Shown: positions 8,313-17,280, counted from the first letter of the stretch. The stretch: DNA of 64,000 bases from Bacteroidota bacterium (GCA_023423405.1 JAFAFR010000043.1:372001-436000), one strand, 5' to 3'. Notes: generated by a model from the sequence alone, not told the origin. Made by a program: numbers and translations.

Positions 8313-9920
8313 ATGTCCCAACCAAAACAACCCACCAATACGGGTGCGCTTGCCACGCTTGTAATTGTTTTCTTTTTCTGGGGTTTCATTGCGGCTTCCA
8401 ACAGTATTTTCATCCCTTTTTGTAAAAGTCATTTCGGGTTGAACCAGTTTCAGAGCCAGCTCATCGGCTCGGCCTTTTATGGGGCGTATTTTGTTGGTTC
8501 CCTCCTGCTTTTCATTGTGTCGAACGTATTGGGTTACGATATCCTTAACCGCATCGGTTATAAAAAGGGCATCATCTATGGCCTGTGGATCTCCGTGGTG
8601 GGCGCACTGCTCATCATTCCATCTGCCAATGCCAACTCATTCCCGGCCATCCTCGCTTCCTTTTTTGTGGTGGCCCTCGGTTTTTCACTGCAGCAAACGG
8701 CGGCCCAACCCTTCGCCATCAGCCTGGGCGATCCGGCTACGGGCAGTCACCGGCTTAATTTATCGGGCGGCGTGAATTCGCTGGGTACTACCCTTGGTCC
8801 TATTATTGTGAGCCTTTTTCTTTTTGGCTCCGTGGGTGGCGAACATAGCGATGTAACCGTTACCAATGTGAACAATCTTTACCTGATCGTGGCCTGCGTT
8901 TTTGCGGCCGTGGCTTTGTTCTTTACTTTTTCCAAACTTCCCGATGGCAAGAACGACGAAAAGTTTGAAAAGGCCAATAAAGCTTCCCAGTCGCTGTTGC
9001 TGATGACCGGTATCATTGGCGCTCTCATTTTAGTGGGACAACTTACCGAGGTCGACAAACTTCCGCTCCTGCTGATCACGATGCTGACGGTGGTAGGGAT
9101 TCTTTTTTATTCCAACGGGGCAGCCAGCAAACAGCCCGAAGGCTGGGGCGCCATGCGCTACCAGCAACTGATCTATGGTATGATCGGCATCTTTGTGTAC
9201 GTGGGTGTGGAAGTGACCATCGATAACAATTTCGGAGCCCTGTTGAAGTCACCGGGATACCTGACCGAACTCGGACTCGACGAGAGCAAGATCTCCAAAT
9301 ATGTTTCTCTCTACTGGGGCAGTCTCATGATTGGCCGCTGGACGGGCGCCATCGGCGTATTCAATTTGTCGGCCACGGGTAAAAGAATTGCCACTGTTGT
9401 GGTTCCCTTTGTTGCCTTTGCCATCATCCTGCTGGTGAACCGCGCTTACGGCAACGATGTGCGCGATCTTTTCGCCTATGCCATTGTAGTGGCGCTTGCC
9501 ATCCTGGCTTTCTTTTACGGGCAGGAAAAACCGGTTAAAACACTGCTGACCGTTGCCATCCTGGCAACCATTGCCATGCTGGTGGGTGTGTTCACCCGCG
9601 GCATTGTTTCGGTGTATGCGCTGATGGCCGGCGGCCTTTGCTGTTCGGTGATGTGGCCCTGTATCTTTTCGCTGGGTGTAGCCGGACTGGGAAAATATAC
9701 CAGCCAGGGCTCTGCTTTCCTGATCATGATGATCCTGGGTGGCGCCGTCATTCCGCCGCTCCAGGGTACTCTGGGCGATATGAGCGGCATTGGTTTTCAC
9801 AAGTCTTACCTGCTGGCAGCGCTTTGTTTTGCCTTCCTCGCTTATCTTGCGTTGAAAATGAAAAATGTGCTGGCCAAACAGGGACTGGATTTCGACAGCC
9901 AGGTAGGCGGCGGACATTAA
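8313..9920 (+). CDS. FHS-type sugar MFS transporter (FucP/GlcP-like)
   Basis: A 535-residue membrane protein of the fucose-galactose-glucose:H+ symporter branch of the MFS. The first helix (TLVIVFFFWGFIAASNSIFIP) and the segment LGFSLQQTAAQPFAISLGDP with LNLSGGVNSLGTTLGPI are characteristic. It probably imports glucose, galactose or a similar hexose by proton symport. The protein is about 100 residues longer than E. coli FucP; the extra length is additional hydrophobic sequence in the second half. The ATG at 8313 (MSQPKQPTNTGALATL) is chosen over an upstream in-frame start at 8268 because the latter would lie in the presumed leader hairpin. It is followed after 87 bases by a ROK kinase, which suggests uptake coupled to phosphorylation. 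Confidence 0.88.
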   Translation: MSQPKQPTNTGALATLVIVFFFWGFIAASNSIFIPFCKSHFGLNQFQSQLIGSAFYGAYFVGSLLLFIVSNVLGYDILNRIGYKKGIIYGLWISVVGALLIIPSANANSFPAILASFFVVALGFSLQQTAAQPFAISLGDPATGSHRLNLSGGVNSLGTTLGPIIVSLFLFGSVGGEHSDVTVTNVNNLYLIVACVFAAVALFFTFSKLPDGKNDEKFEKANKASQSLLLMTGIIGALILVGQLTEVDKLPLLLITMLTVVGILFYSNGAASKQPEGWGAMRYQQLIYGMIGIFVYVGVEVTIDNNFGALLKSPGYLTELGLDESKISKYVSLYWGSLMIGRWTGAIGVFNLSATGKRIATVVVPFVAFAIILLVNRAYGNDVRDLFAYAIVVALAILAFFYGQEKPVKTLLTVAILATIAMLVGVFTRGIVSVYALMAGGLCCSVMWPCIFSLGVAGLGKYTSQGSAFLIMMILGGAVIPPLQGTLGDMSGIGFHKSYLLAALCFAFLAYLALKMKNVLAKQGLDFDSQVGGGH

Positions 9921-10007
9921 TCAGGTGTCGAGCGCTGATCAGATGGCGACATTAGTTAGGCGGCGAACACCAACCAGACGCGGATGTAAATTTTTATCAA
10001 TTGAGCT

Positions 10008-10997
10008 ATGAGTAAGACTACACTGGAATATGCTATTGGGGTGGATATAGGTGGTACGAACACCAAGTGCGGCGTGGTGAACCGCAGAGGAGAGGTACTG
10101 CAATACGAACAGTTGTCGACACCGGAATACGAAACAGCCGAAGCTTTTGTGGATGCGCTTTGTGTGCGCCTACAGTTGATGATTGAAAAGATCGGCGGAC
10201 CGGAACATATCAAAGGCATCGGCATTGGCGCACCTAACGGTAACTACTATACGGGAACCATCGAATACGCGCCCAACCTGCGCTGGCAGGGCGTTATCCC
10301 GCTGGCGGACATGGTGTCGGAAAAAACCGGCCTGCCCACGGCGCTTACCAACGACGCCAATGCGGCGGCGGTGGGTGAAATGCAATACGGCGCCGCCAAA
10401 GGCATGCGCGATTTCATCACCATCACCCTCGGAACCGGCGTGGGAAGCGGCATTGTGGCCAACGGCCAGTTGATCTACGGGCACGACGGGTTTGCCGGCG
10501 AACTGGGACATACCATCATTCGTCCCGGCGGACGTCCACACTGGTCCACCGAAATCGACGGCTCGCTCGAAGCCTATGCATCCGCCACCGGCGTAGTACT
10601 CACCGCCAAAGAGATGCTGACGGAAAACCCCGGCAAGGAAAGCCTGCTCAGGAAATACAACCTCGATGATCTTACCAGCAAACATGTGTTCGACTGCGCT
10701 ATGCAGGGCGACGAGATCTCTAAAGAAGTATACAAATTCACCGGCCAGATCCTGGGTGAATCGCTGGCGAATTTTGTGATGTTCTCTTCACCCGAAGCCA
10801 TTATTCTTTTCGGCGGACTGATCAAGGCCGGCAAGCTTATTTTCGATCCTACCATTGAGCACATGGAGAAAAACCTCCTTCCCATTTTCAAGAACAAGGT
10901 GAAAGTGATCAAGAGCGACTTGCACGAAGCGGATGCCGCTATACTGGGTGCGAGTGCGCTGGTTTGGGAAATGAAGCAGGGGCATGCTTCGCTGTGA
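10008..10997 (+). CDS. ROK family sugar kinase (glucokinase-like) lacking the zinc cysteines
   Basis: A 329-residue ROK protein without a DNA-binding N terminus, hence a kinase rather than a repressor. The ATP-binding motif is VDIGGTNTK (residues 12-20), the catalytic Asp lies in LTNDANAAAVGE, and the phosphate site is ITLGTGVGSG. The His of the ROK zinc site is kept in GELGH (His168). The following CxCGxxGC cluster is replaced by residues 176-188, RPHWSTEIDGSLE, with no cysteine. Position after the FHS transporter points to phosphorylation of the imported hexose. Loss of the zinc cluster may mean a zinc-independent subfamily or altered specificity. An A/G/T-rich repeat begins right after the stop. 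Confidence 0.9.
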   Translation: MSKTTLEYAIGVDIGGTNTKCGVVNRRGEVLQYEQLSTPEYETAEAFVDALCVRLQLMIEKIGGPEHIKGIGIGAPNGNYYTGTIEYAPNLRWQGVIPLADMVSEKTGLPTALTNDANAAAVGEMQYGAAKGMRDFITITLGTGVGSGIVANGQLIYGHDGFAGELGHTIIRPGGRPHWSTEIDGSLEAYASATGVVLTAKEMLTENPGKESLLRKYNLDDLTSKHVFDCAMQGDEISKEVYKFTGQILGESLANFVMFSSPEAIILFGGLIKAGKLIFDPTIEHMEKNLLPIFKNKVKVIKSDLHEADAAILGASALVWEMKQGHASL

Positions 10998-11661
10998 ACA
11001 GCGAAGTAGGTTTGGAGTTTGGGGTTTGTGGTTTGGGGTTGGCGACGGTGTATGGCATGATAGGTTGTTGACGCCCAACGAGTAGGAACGGCATCTGTAA
11101 CGCCACCAACAGTAGTGATAATTTCAGGATCCGCTTTGAACCCCGCCAACCTTGCCCGGAAATTGGTCGTTTGTGCCGCCCAGGGATTGCCGTTCGTGCC
11201 ATTTTCACCGCTCATCCTGTAGTGTTTGACCGCTGTTTTACCGCTCTGGCTGTACTGTTTTACTAGTCGCGCTGTACTGTTTTGATACTGTTTTCAGCGT
11301 GACGATGGCTTGATGATGGCTTCACCATGGCTTCTTCCTGTAGTGCTGAGGCCCAACCCCAAACCACAGACCCCAAACTACAGACTAGAAACACCCCCCA
11401 TTTCACACTTTGGGATCTTTGTACGTAAACCCTGGGACGTTTGCTTACTACCGGCGGGATGAAATCGGCATTTGTTGCTTCACCCTTGCTTTAACCCTGT
11501 ATCAAATTCGCTGGAACCCCTGATTTTACTGGATTTCTTACAACCCTGAAGCAAGGATAAAGCAACCTTAAAGCAAGGTTAAAGCTAAATTTGTCTTATT
11601 CTAAAACAGACTCCGGCAAAAAGCCGGCGCCAACCCCAAACCCCAAACCACAGACCCCAAA
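10998..11661. repeat. 664-base non-coding region packed with short direct and inverted repeats
   Basis: No convincing gene lies here. A G/T-rich tract at about 11009-11041 (built from GTTTGGAGTTTGGGG and GTTTGTGGTTTGGGGTTGG) reappears in inverse orientation as C/A-rich tracts at about 11348-11380 and 11631-11672 (CCCCAAACCACAGACCCCAA and similar). The last of these forms the end of lipA. Between them are smaller repeats: CTGTACTGTTTT twice (about 11248 and 11270), ATGGCTT three times (about 11304-11332), and GCAAGGTTAAAGC-type units at about 11480-11500 (inverse) and 11555-11586. Copies in both orientations could fold into long cruciforms. The mixture resembles an intergenic repeat family rather than a mobile element with genes. 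Confidence 0.75.
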
Positions 11662-12588
11662 CTACAAACCCTTCTCCTCCTTCCACTTGCCAATGCCGTA
11701 GCCCGGTATCACGTGCTTTTCGGAATGATAGGAAGAACGTACGAGCGGACCACTTTCCACGTAATCGAGGCCCATGGCGTAACCCGCTTCGCGGTATTCT
11801 GCAAATTCATCGGGATGCACAAAACGGTGCACCGGCAGGTGTTTGCGTGTGGGTTGCAGGTACTGGCCAATGGTCACTACGTCCACGCCGTTGTCGCGCA
11901 GGTCCTGCAGCGTGCGTAGCACTTCCTCGCGGGTTTCACCCAGTCCCAGCATGATGCCGCTTTTCACGCGCATGCCGCCTTCTTTGAGGATGCGCAGCAC
12001 TTCCATACTGCGCCAGTATTTTGCCTGGATCCGCACCCTTTTGGTGAGGCGTTCCACGGTTTCAATGTTGTGGGAAACCACTTCGGGCGCAGCGTCGATG
12101 ATGCGTTGCACCTGGTCTTTGAATCCACGGAAATCGGGGATCAGGGTTTCGAGCGTGGTATCGGGATTGAGCTGTTTAACGGCCCGGATGGTATTGTACC
12201 AGATGATGGAGCCGCCGTCTTTCAGTTCGTCGCGGTCCACCGATGTGATCACTGCATGTTTTACTTTCATCAGGTAAATGGCTTCAGCCACGCGCTGGGG
12301 CTCATCCCAGTCAACGGGTTCGGGCCTGCCGGTGGCAACGGCGCAAAAACCGCAGCTCCGGGTGCAGATATTTCCGAGGATCATGAAAGTGGCGGTGCCG
12401 GCGCCCCAGCATTCGCCCATATTGGGACAGTTTCCGCTTTCGCAGATGGTATGCAATTTGTGGGTATCAACCAGGCCGCGGACCTGTTTGAAGTTTTCAC
12501 CGGTAGGGAGCTTTACTCTGAGCCAGTTCGGCTTTTTGATCTTCGATTCGGCTCCGGGCTCAACCGGAACAACGGGTAATTCCTGCAT
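11662..12588 (-). CDS. lipA: lipoyl synthase
   Basis: A 308-residue radical-SAM enzyme that inserts two sulfurs into protein-bound octanoyl groups to make lipoyl cofactors for 2-oxoacid dehydrogenases and the glycine cleavage system. Both cluster motifs are intact: the auxiliary 4Fe-4S set CESGNCPNMGEC and the radical-SAM set CTRSCGFC. The conserved C-terminal text VRSSYHSEKH supplies the Ser that ligates the auxiliary cluster. Start: a GTG at 12594 is possible, but the ATG at 12588 (MQELPVV) two codons later was chosen. The last codons and stop fall inside a copy of the C/A-rich dispersed repeat, so the extreme C terminus (EEKGL) may be repeat-derived. No lipB is next to it. Confidence 0.97.
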   Translation of the reverse strand: MQELPVVPVEPGAESKIKKPNWLRVKLPTGENFKQVRGLVDTHKLHTICESGNCPNMGECWGAGTATFMILGNICTRSCGFCAVATGRPEPVDWDEPQRVAEAIYLMKVKHAVITSVDRDELKDGGSIIWYNTIRAVKQLNPDTTLETLIPDFRGFKDQVQRIIDAAPEVVSHNIETVERLTKRVRIQAKYWRSMEVLRILKEGGMRVKSGIMLGLGETREEVLRTLQDLRDNGVDVVTIGQYLQPTRKHLPVHRFVHPDEFAEYREAGYAMGLDYVESGPLVRSSYHSEKHVIPGYGIGKWKEEKGL

Positions 12589-12603
12589 GGGCACAAAATT
12601 ACA

Positions 12604-13398
12604 TTACTTCCTCTTACCAAAGAGCAGGGTCACATAGGCGTTGAAAAACAGGTGTTTGGGATCATTGTAAACCATTTGCGGAACACCCTTGGCATAGTAT
12701 TCCAGGTTCACGCCGGCTTCAATGGCCGATACCACTTCATTGAAACGGCCATAGTCAAAACGGAGCGCTCCCTTGGCATGGGCACCGGGATTCACTTTGA
12801 GCTCACCCCAGCCTACGGTGAAACCGCTGGCTCCCAATACGGCGTACTTGCCGGGATCTTCAAATATCTGGTCGAAGGTCTTGCGGGTGCGGTCGTTGGT
12901 TTCGAGGTCCTGCACATCTACATAATATGGCTTTTCCATTCCCAGCGAAAGACCGCCGGCCCAGAGCGCCGATACCGCAATGCCATTTTTGTTCGATTTG
13001 CCGCCAATCAGGTATTGGTAGCCATAGCCGGCTTTGAACTGGAAAAAATTATTCTGCTTTCCGAAAATGTACTGGTTCACATTTCCGAATATGTCAAAAC
13101 TGCCTGCATCCTTGTCCTCCTTTTTGTGCTTTTTTTCATTCAATTCAAACATCAGGAGACGCGTTTTACGCGGCGTTTTGAATTTTCCTTTTTCATAGGA
13201 AATGCCATACCCGTCGGTATTCAGCTTGATGCCGAAAATGGATTGTTTGTTGAAGATGAACTCTCCTTCCTCTTCCATTTTGATCATCGCCTCGATGCGC
13301 TGCTTTTTATCGGATTTCTTATTCCTGGCAGGGTCGGATTGTGCCAATGCCATACCGGTGATCGCGATTCCGAAGGCAAGACAGAGTATTTTTTTCAC
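12604..13398 (-). CDS. secreted outer-membrane beta-barrel-like protein, unknown
   Basis: A 264-residue protein with signal peptide (KKILCLAFGIAITGMALAQ) followed by a lysine-rich stretch and then alternating aromatic and polar segments. These end in NAYVTLLFGKRK, the usual look of a small outer-membrane beta-barrel. I do not recognise a named family. The ATG at 13449 would overlap the start of the divergent OsmC gene, and a TAnnTTTG-type box (TATTTTTG) lies at 13443-13436. Translation therefore most likely begins at the GTG at 13398, which places the signal peptide at the very N terminus. It ends 15 bases before lipA begins on the same strand, so the two may be co-transcribed. Confidence 0.7.
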   Translation of the reverse strand: MKKILCLAFGIAITGMALAQSDPARNKKSDKKQRIEAMIKMEEEGEFIFNKQSIFGIKLNTDGYGISYEKGKFKTPRKTRLLMFELNEKKHKKEDKDAGSFDIFGNVNQYIFGKQNNFFQFKAGYGYQYLIGGKSNKNGIAVSALWAGGLSLGMEKPYYVDVQDLETNDRTRKTFDQIFEDPGKYAVLGASGFTVGWGELKVNPGAHAKGALRFDYGRFNEVVSAIEAGVNLEYYAKGVPQMVYNDPKHLFFNAYVTLLFGKRK

Positions 13399-13424
13399 GG
13401 TCGTGTTTTTAGATAGCGGCTGGC

Positions 13425-13443
13425 GTAAATTTAGGCAAAAATA
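13425..13443. promoter_or_regulatory. divergent promoter boxes between barrel protein and osmC-like gene
   Basis: On the minus strand TATTTTTG (13443-13436) fits the -7 element TAnnTTTG for the barrel gene. On the plus strand TAAATTTA (13425-13432) fits less well for the osmC-like gene. No clear -33 TTG was found for either. The minus-strand box supports the GTG start at 13398. Confidence 0.4.
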
Positions 13444-13447
13444 CAGC

Positions 13448-13852
13448 ATGACAGCATCAGTAGTTTATGAAGGAGAATTGCGTTCCAAAGCAACCCATAA
13501 CCAAAGCGGAACCGTTATTGAAACAGATGCGCCTACGGATAACCGTGGTAAGGGTGAGCGTTTCTCCCCTACCGACCTGGTTTGCGTGGCTATGGGAACC
13601 TGCGCCATTACTACGATGGGAATCAAGGCAATGGACATGGGAATCGACCTGGCAGGCACTACGCTTGACATCCAGAAGCACATGCTGAGTGAGCCCCGCC
13701 GCATCGGCCGGATCGACGTTGTTCTCGGGTTTCCCAAAACGTTAAACCTGAGTGAAAAAGATAAAACCATCCTTGAAAGGATCGGCAATAACTGCCCTGT
13801 TGCCAAAAGCCTGTCTCCCGACCTGGACCTCCAACTGGTGTACAATTGGTGA
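13448..13852 (+). CDS. OsmC family protein
   Basis: A 134-residue OsmC/Ohr-fold protein. Family signs are the early strand text with Gly/Thr turns, the RFSPTDLVCVAMGTCAITTM helix carrying the first Cys-containing motif (C in AMGTC), and the late NNCPVAKSL with the second Cys. OsmC/Ohr proteins reduce organic hydroperoxides with this Cys pair; the subgroup without strong Ohr features, as here, is often annotated only as OsmC-like. The start is the ATG at 13448 that yields MTASVVYEGE; the longer upstream frame runs through the divergent gene. The next gene is convergent, its stop 7 bases away. Confidence 0.9.
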   Translation: MTASVVYEGELRSKATHNQSGTVIETDAPTDNRGKGERFSPTDLVCVAMGTCAITTMGIKAMDMGIDLAGTTLDIQKHMLSEPRRIGRIDVVLGFPKTLNLSEKDKTILERIGNNCPVAKSLSPDLDLQLVYNW

Positions 13853-13859
13853 ACCATGC

Positions 13860-15146
13860 CTAACCCGGCGCAGCGCCCCGGCCCTTTTCCAGCAAAAAAT
13901 GACCCACCCTGCATTCCAGGCACCTGCGCGGAAGGCAGTAATTCCTTTTTAACTCGACGAGCGCCTGGCTGTCGCCGGCACGGGAAACGGCCACTCCCAG
14001 CCGCAGCCATTCATCCGTTAAGGTATTTTTCTCCGGCGGCAGGGAAGACAGCCATGACAGGGCCCGCAGTTGGAAAGCCGGTTGCTGCAGGTGCTGCCCC
14101 GTGGCGTATAAGAGCGGGCAGATGGCATTGATGATGAGCTGCCGGCACATGTCGGTTCCCACCCTCTTTGGGTGATAAGCTGCGGCATTGTCCAGTTGGT
14201 AGTGGTAGTGCCAGAAATCGCCGGCGGTGATGTCCAGCAGCCGTTCCGCTTCCTGCCATTGTTCGCAGCCGATCAGTGATGCATACAGCTTTGGCCTTTC
14301 TTTCACCAGTACAGCCAGTTGGGCCAGCCGCAGTTCAGGAAAAGCAGCCGGACGCATTCGAAGTTTTTGCGCTACGCCATGCACCACCGGCAACTGGTAT
14401 TTGTTCAGCAGGAAGGCATACTCTCTTTTCAGTAGCTGCACATAGGGGTCGGCAGAAGCCTCCGGCAGCAGGCCTGCCTGTCCCAGTAAAAATGCTTCCA
14501 GTTGTTCGGGATGTCCGCGGTGTTTCAGCAGCCATTTCCATTCAATGCTCCTGGCCAGTTTTTCAAAAAAAGCGCCGTTCACGGTGCCACCGAAATGCCG
14601 TGCCATCCACCACCAGCAGGCTTTTTCCCAGTCCTTCCCCGCTTCCTGCCAGAGTTCCCGGAACAAAGCCGCTTTCCTGCGCAGCCGCTGTTGCAAAAGC
14701 AATTCTTTCCATTCCTGCCACAGTACGGGCGGCACTGTATCCAGCAGGTCCCTGCAGGCAATGCCGCTCCGCGCCGCCGCTTCCATCAGGGAAGCATACC
14801 TTTCCAGCATGCTGTTGGAGACGCGGTCCTGCAATACCAGGGTAGGCATCAAACGGGCCAGTGCCGGATCGTCGTTTTCCCATACCACGTGCAGTATGAT
14901 GTTCCGGTACAGCGGATCCGATCCGTGCCGGTGATCGTGCCAGTAAGAACTCCGTACATGCAGTTCGATATTGCCCGCCCACAGGGTTCCATCCAGAAAG
15001 ATCCTCGCCTGCAGGAAATCAGGCCCCTGGTTGGTATTGAGCTCGCCGCTGTCGAGGATCTCCAGCGTTTCACCCGTTTCCGTTCGCAGCGCACTGCGGT
15101 TGAAATATTTCTCTTTCCAGATGAATTGTAAAAGCCGCTCCTGCAT
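13860..15146 (-). CDS. DUF2851 family protein
   Basis: A 428-residue protein beginning MQERLLQFIWKEKYFN and continuing with the family-typical NTNQGPDFLQARIFLDGTLWAGNIELHVRSSYWHDH block (residues 37-70). That block resembles a nuclease-like or jelly-roll core with Asp, Glu and His residues in order. DUF2851 is widespread in Bacteroidota, where it is a single-copy gene of unknown function. The C-terminal region ends with a Cys/His cluster (NYCLPRRCLECRVGHFLL) that could bind metal. No neighbour gives a hint: the preceding gene maf is 43 bases upstream on the same strand. Confidence 0.88.
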   Translation of the reverse strand: MQERLLQFIWKEKYFNRSALRTETGETLEILDSGELNTNQGPDFLQARIFLDGTLWAGNIELHVRSSYWHDHRHGSDPLYRNIILHVVWENDDPALARLMPTLVLQDRVSNSMLERYASLMEAAARSGIACRDLLDTVPPVLWQEWKELLLQQRLRRKAALFRELWQEAGKDWEKACWWWMARHFGGTVNGAFFEKLARSIEWKWLLKHRGHPEQLEAFLLGQAGLLPEASADPYVQLLKREYAFLLNKYQLPVVHGVAQKLRMRPAAFPELRLAQLAVLVKERPKLYASLIGCEQWQEAERLLDITAGDFWHYHYQLDNAAAYHPKRVGTDMCRQLIINAICPLLYATGQHLQQPAFQLRALSWLSSLPPEKNTLTDEWLRLGVAVSRAGDSQALVELKRNYCLPRRCLECRVGHFLLEKGRGAAPG

Positions 15147-15189
15147 TTTTCAGGCTAAACTAATTTGTCTGTAGCCTGCAGTCAAGGGT

Positions 15190-15762
15190 TTAATCACCCT
15201 TTTCCAAAGCGGCCAGGGCCTGCACCACGCGGCTGACGGGTAATCCCATTACATTGTAAAAATCGCCCTGCACCGCCTGGATGCCCACCACCCCGATCCA
15301 TTCCTGGATGGCATAGGCGCCGGCCTTGTCGAAGGGTTTGTATTTCTCCACGTAAAAACGGATCTGGTCTTCGCTGAGCGCATGGAACCTGACCAGGCTG
15401 GTATCGGCAAAACCGATCTCCCTTTCTCCGCTTCGGATAACCACGCCCGTTATAACGCGGTGCTCTCTTCCCGACAACCGGCGAAGGGTTTCACAGGCGG
15501 CTTCTTCATTGGCAGGTTTGCCGATCACTTCGTTGTCCAGCACCACAATGGTATCAGCAGCGAGGTACACGCCCCTGCCGGGAAACTGCTGCATCACCGC
15601 CGCGCATTTTTCACGGGCAATGTATACAGGCACTTCTTCCACGGCCATTTCTGCGGGGAATGTTTCATCGGTAGGAACGGTCAGAATTTCAAAAGACAGT
15701 TCTGCCCATTCGAGCAATTGTTTGCGCCGCGGACTTTGAGAAGCAAGTACTATTTTCTGCAT
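15190..15762 (-). CDS. maf: Maf-type nucleoside triphosphate pyrophosphatase
   Basis: A 190-residue Maf/HAM1-fold enzyme that hydrolyses non-canonical or excess nucleoside triphosphates (dTTP/UTP type) to monophosphates. Motifs: LASQSPRRKQLLEW at the N terminus, the catalytic AADTIVVLDNEVIGKP, the LSGREHRVITGV segment, and the C-terminal IQGDFYNVMGLPV-type ending. The start is the ATG at 15762, which overlaps the stop of the upstream ubiA-like gene in TGATG, so translation is likely coupled. It is the last gene of the five-gene ferredoxin operon. Confidence 0.94.
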   Translation of the reverse strand: MQKIVLASQSPRRKQLLEWAELSFEILTVPTDETFPAEMAVEEVPVYIAREKCAAVMQQFPGRGVYLAADTIVVLDNEVIGKPANEEAACETLRRLSGREHRVITGVVIRSGEREIGFADTSLVRFHALSEDQIRFYVEKYKPFDKAGAYAIQEWIGVVGIQAVQGDFYNVMGLPVSRVVQALAALEKGD

Positions 15763-16718
15763 CAGAGATACCATTTAAAAAAAAGCATGGAAAGAATACC
15801 GGCCAGCATTACAACCTTGATCCAGGAACTGACCCGGTGGAATTCGGCGCGGGTGCCGGCTTTTCGCAAATCCCAGCTAATGCGCAACAAAGGCAGCAAA
15901 ACGGTGAGCAAACAATACAGGCCGCCGAGCCACCAGCCTTTCAGCAGGCCGTACAATTGCAGGATCAGGATTGCCGCAAAAAGCACGAAGAGCCATACCA
16001 TCACGAACAGCCGGGTGGCCGGGATGCCCCATAAAATGGGCATGGTGCGGCAGCCATAGCGCATATCGCCTTCGCGGTCTTCCATGTCTTTCACCAGTTC
16101 ACGGATCAACGAAATGATGAAGGCAAAACTGCTATAAATGATGGTGTATTTAAAGATCGATTTCACCGAGTTGAGATAGTGCGGCTCATTGAAGCGGCTG
16201 ATGCTGAGCTCGGCGAAATAGATCACCAGTATCACCCAGGCCGTGAGCAGAGAAATGAGAATATTGCCGATCAGGAACTGTCTTTTAAAATTGGTGCTGT
16301 AAAACCAGAGCAATACCACGCAGGTAAAATTGGCGAAGCCGATCAGCGGGTTGCGTAATTTCCAACTGAGGTAAAAAGCCAGCGTTACGCCCAGTCCCGA
16401 TAAGATGCCGTGCCAGGCGATGGCCCAGCGCCTGCTGATGATGCGCTGTATAACGATCGCCTGGGGTTTGTTGACGCTGTCGATATTGAGATCGAAATAA
16501 TCGTTGATGATGTAGCCGGCCGCGGCGATACAAACCGAAGACAATACCAGCAAGGCAAAATACCGGGGATCCAGTTTCACCGTGGGATCAAAAAAATCAT
16601 TGCCGCCTTCGTTCATGGCCGGCAGCAGCAGGCAGTAATAGAACAGCAACTGCGTCAGTACAACAAAGCACAGGTTGGGCCAGCGTACCAGTCGGAAAAA
16701 AGCGCCGATCAGTTTCAA
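15762..16718 (-). CDS. UbiA-family prenyltransferase (GGGP synthase-like)
   Basis: A 318-residue integral membrane prenyltransferase with about eight helices. The first Asp-rich motif is NDYFDLNID (residues 72-80), and the second is in the KDMEDREGD segment (about residue 212). Bacteroidota homologues are usually annotated as geranylgeranylglycerol-phosphate geranylgeranyltransferase-like; the real prenyl acceptor is not established. The only in-frame start near the family N terminus is a TTG at 16718 (KLIGAFFRLVRWPN); a stop lies a few codons upstream. It follows the KdsC-like gene after 46 bases and couples to maf. Confidence 0.88.
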   Translation of the reverse strand: MKLIGAFFRLVRWPNLCFVVLTQLLFYYCLLLPAMNEGGNDFFDPTVKLDPRYFALLVLSSVCIAAAGYIINDYFDLNIDSVNKPQAIVIQRIISRRWAIAWHGILSGLGVTLAFYLSWKLRNPLIGFANFTCVVLLWFYSTNFKRQFLIGNILISLLTAWVILVIYFAELSISRFNEPHYLNSVKSIFKYTIIYSSFAFIISLIRELVKDMEDREGDMRYGCRTMPILWGIPATRLFVMVWLFVLFAAILILQLYGLLKGWWLGGLYCLLTVLLPLLRISWDLRKAGTRAEFHRVSSWIKVVMLAGILSMLFFKWYL

Positions 16719-16764
16719 AACATCCGGGTTGAGTGGCTAAAATTATGATTATTGATACAGGTGG

Positions 16765-17280
16765 CTACCTGCTGGCAATGCTGGCGTCGTTGCTCCAGTC
16801 GCCCCGCAACTTCATCACTTTTTCAATGACCTGCCGTACGCATCCCTGTCCCCCCGCCAGCGTGGAGATCCAGGCCGCTATTTTCCGGATCTCGGGCGCC
16901 GCATCGGCCGGCGCACAGGCCAGCCCGGCCTGCTGCATCACTTCGAGATCGGGAATGTCATCTCCCATATAAAGGATCTCCTTCCACTGCAAACCGTGCT
17001 GTTGCCGGTAGGCTTCCAGCACAGCGATCTTGTTCTCCGTTTTCAGGTGCACGTCGTGGATGCCCAGCTTTTGCAACCGCTCTTTAACGGCCATGGATTG
17101 TCCGCCCGAAATCACCAGCACCCGGTACCCTTTTTTAACGGCGAGCTGCAGCGCATATCCATCTTTGATATGCATGCGCCTTACCTGCTGGCCGTCTTCG
17201 AGGAGCCAGAGGCCACCATCGGTCAGTACGCCATCGACATCGAAGACAAAAGTGCTGATCTCGCTGAACTGTTGCAGCAT
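16765..17280 (-). CDS. kdsC: KdsC-type HAD phosphatase
   Basis: A 171-residue HAD-superfamily phosphatase of the C0 (capless) type, expected to dephosphorylate 3-deoxy-D-manno-octulosonate 8-phosphate during Kdo/LPS synthesis. Motif I is FDVDGVLTDG (residues 13-22), motif II is VISGG (Ser/Gly), and motif III/IV is YMGDDIPDLEVM. Length matches KdsC tetramers. In Bacteroidota the related phosphatase acting on Kdn/neuraminate-type substrates is nearly identical, so substrate choice is not certain. It lies 5 bases downstream of iscX and is part of the same operon. Confidence 0.88.
   Translation of the reverse strand: MLQQFSEISTFVFDVDGVLTDGGLWLLEDGQQVRRMHIKDGYALQLAVKKGYRVLVISGGQSMAVKERLQKLGIHDVHLKTENKIAVLEAYRQQHGLQWKEILYMGDDIPDLEVMQQAGLACAPADAAPEIRKIAAWISTLAGGQGCVRQVIEKVMKLRGDWSNDASIASR

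Noticed and set aside
10574..11215. Minus-strand frame of 213 codons across the repeat region and the ROK gene
   Set aside because: Most of it is antisense to the ROK gene and the repeats; only the first 50 codons fall in free sequence and match nothing recognisable.
10998..11672. Possible CRISPR array
   Set aside because: Repeats are irregular in length, spacing and orientation, and no cas genes are near.
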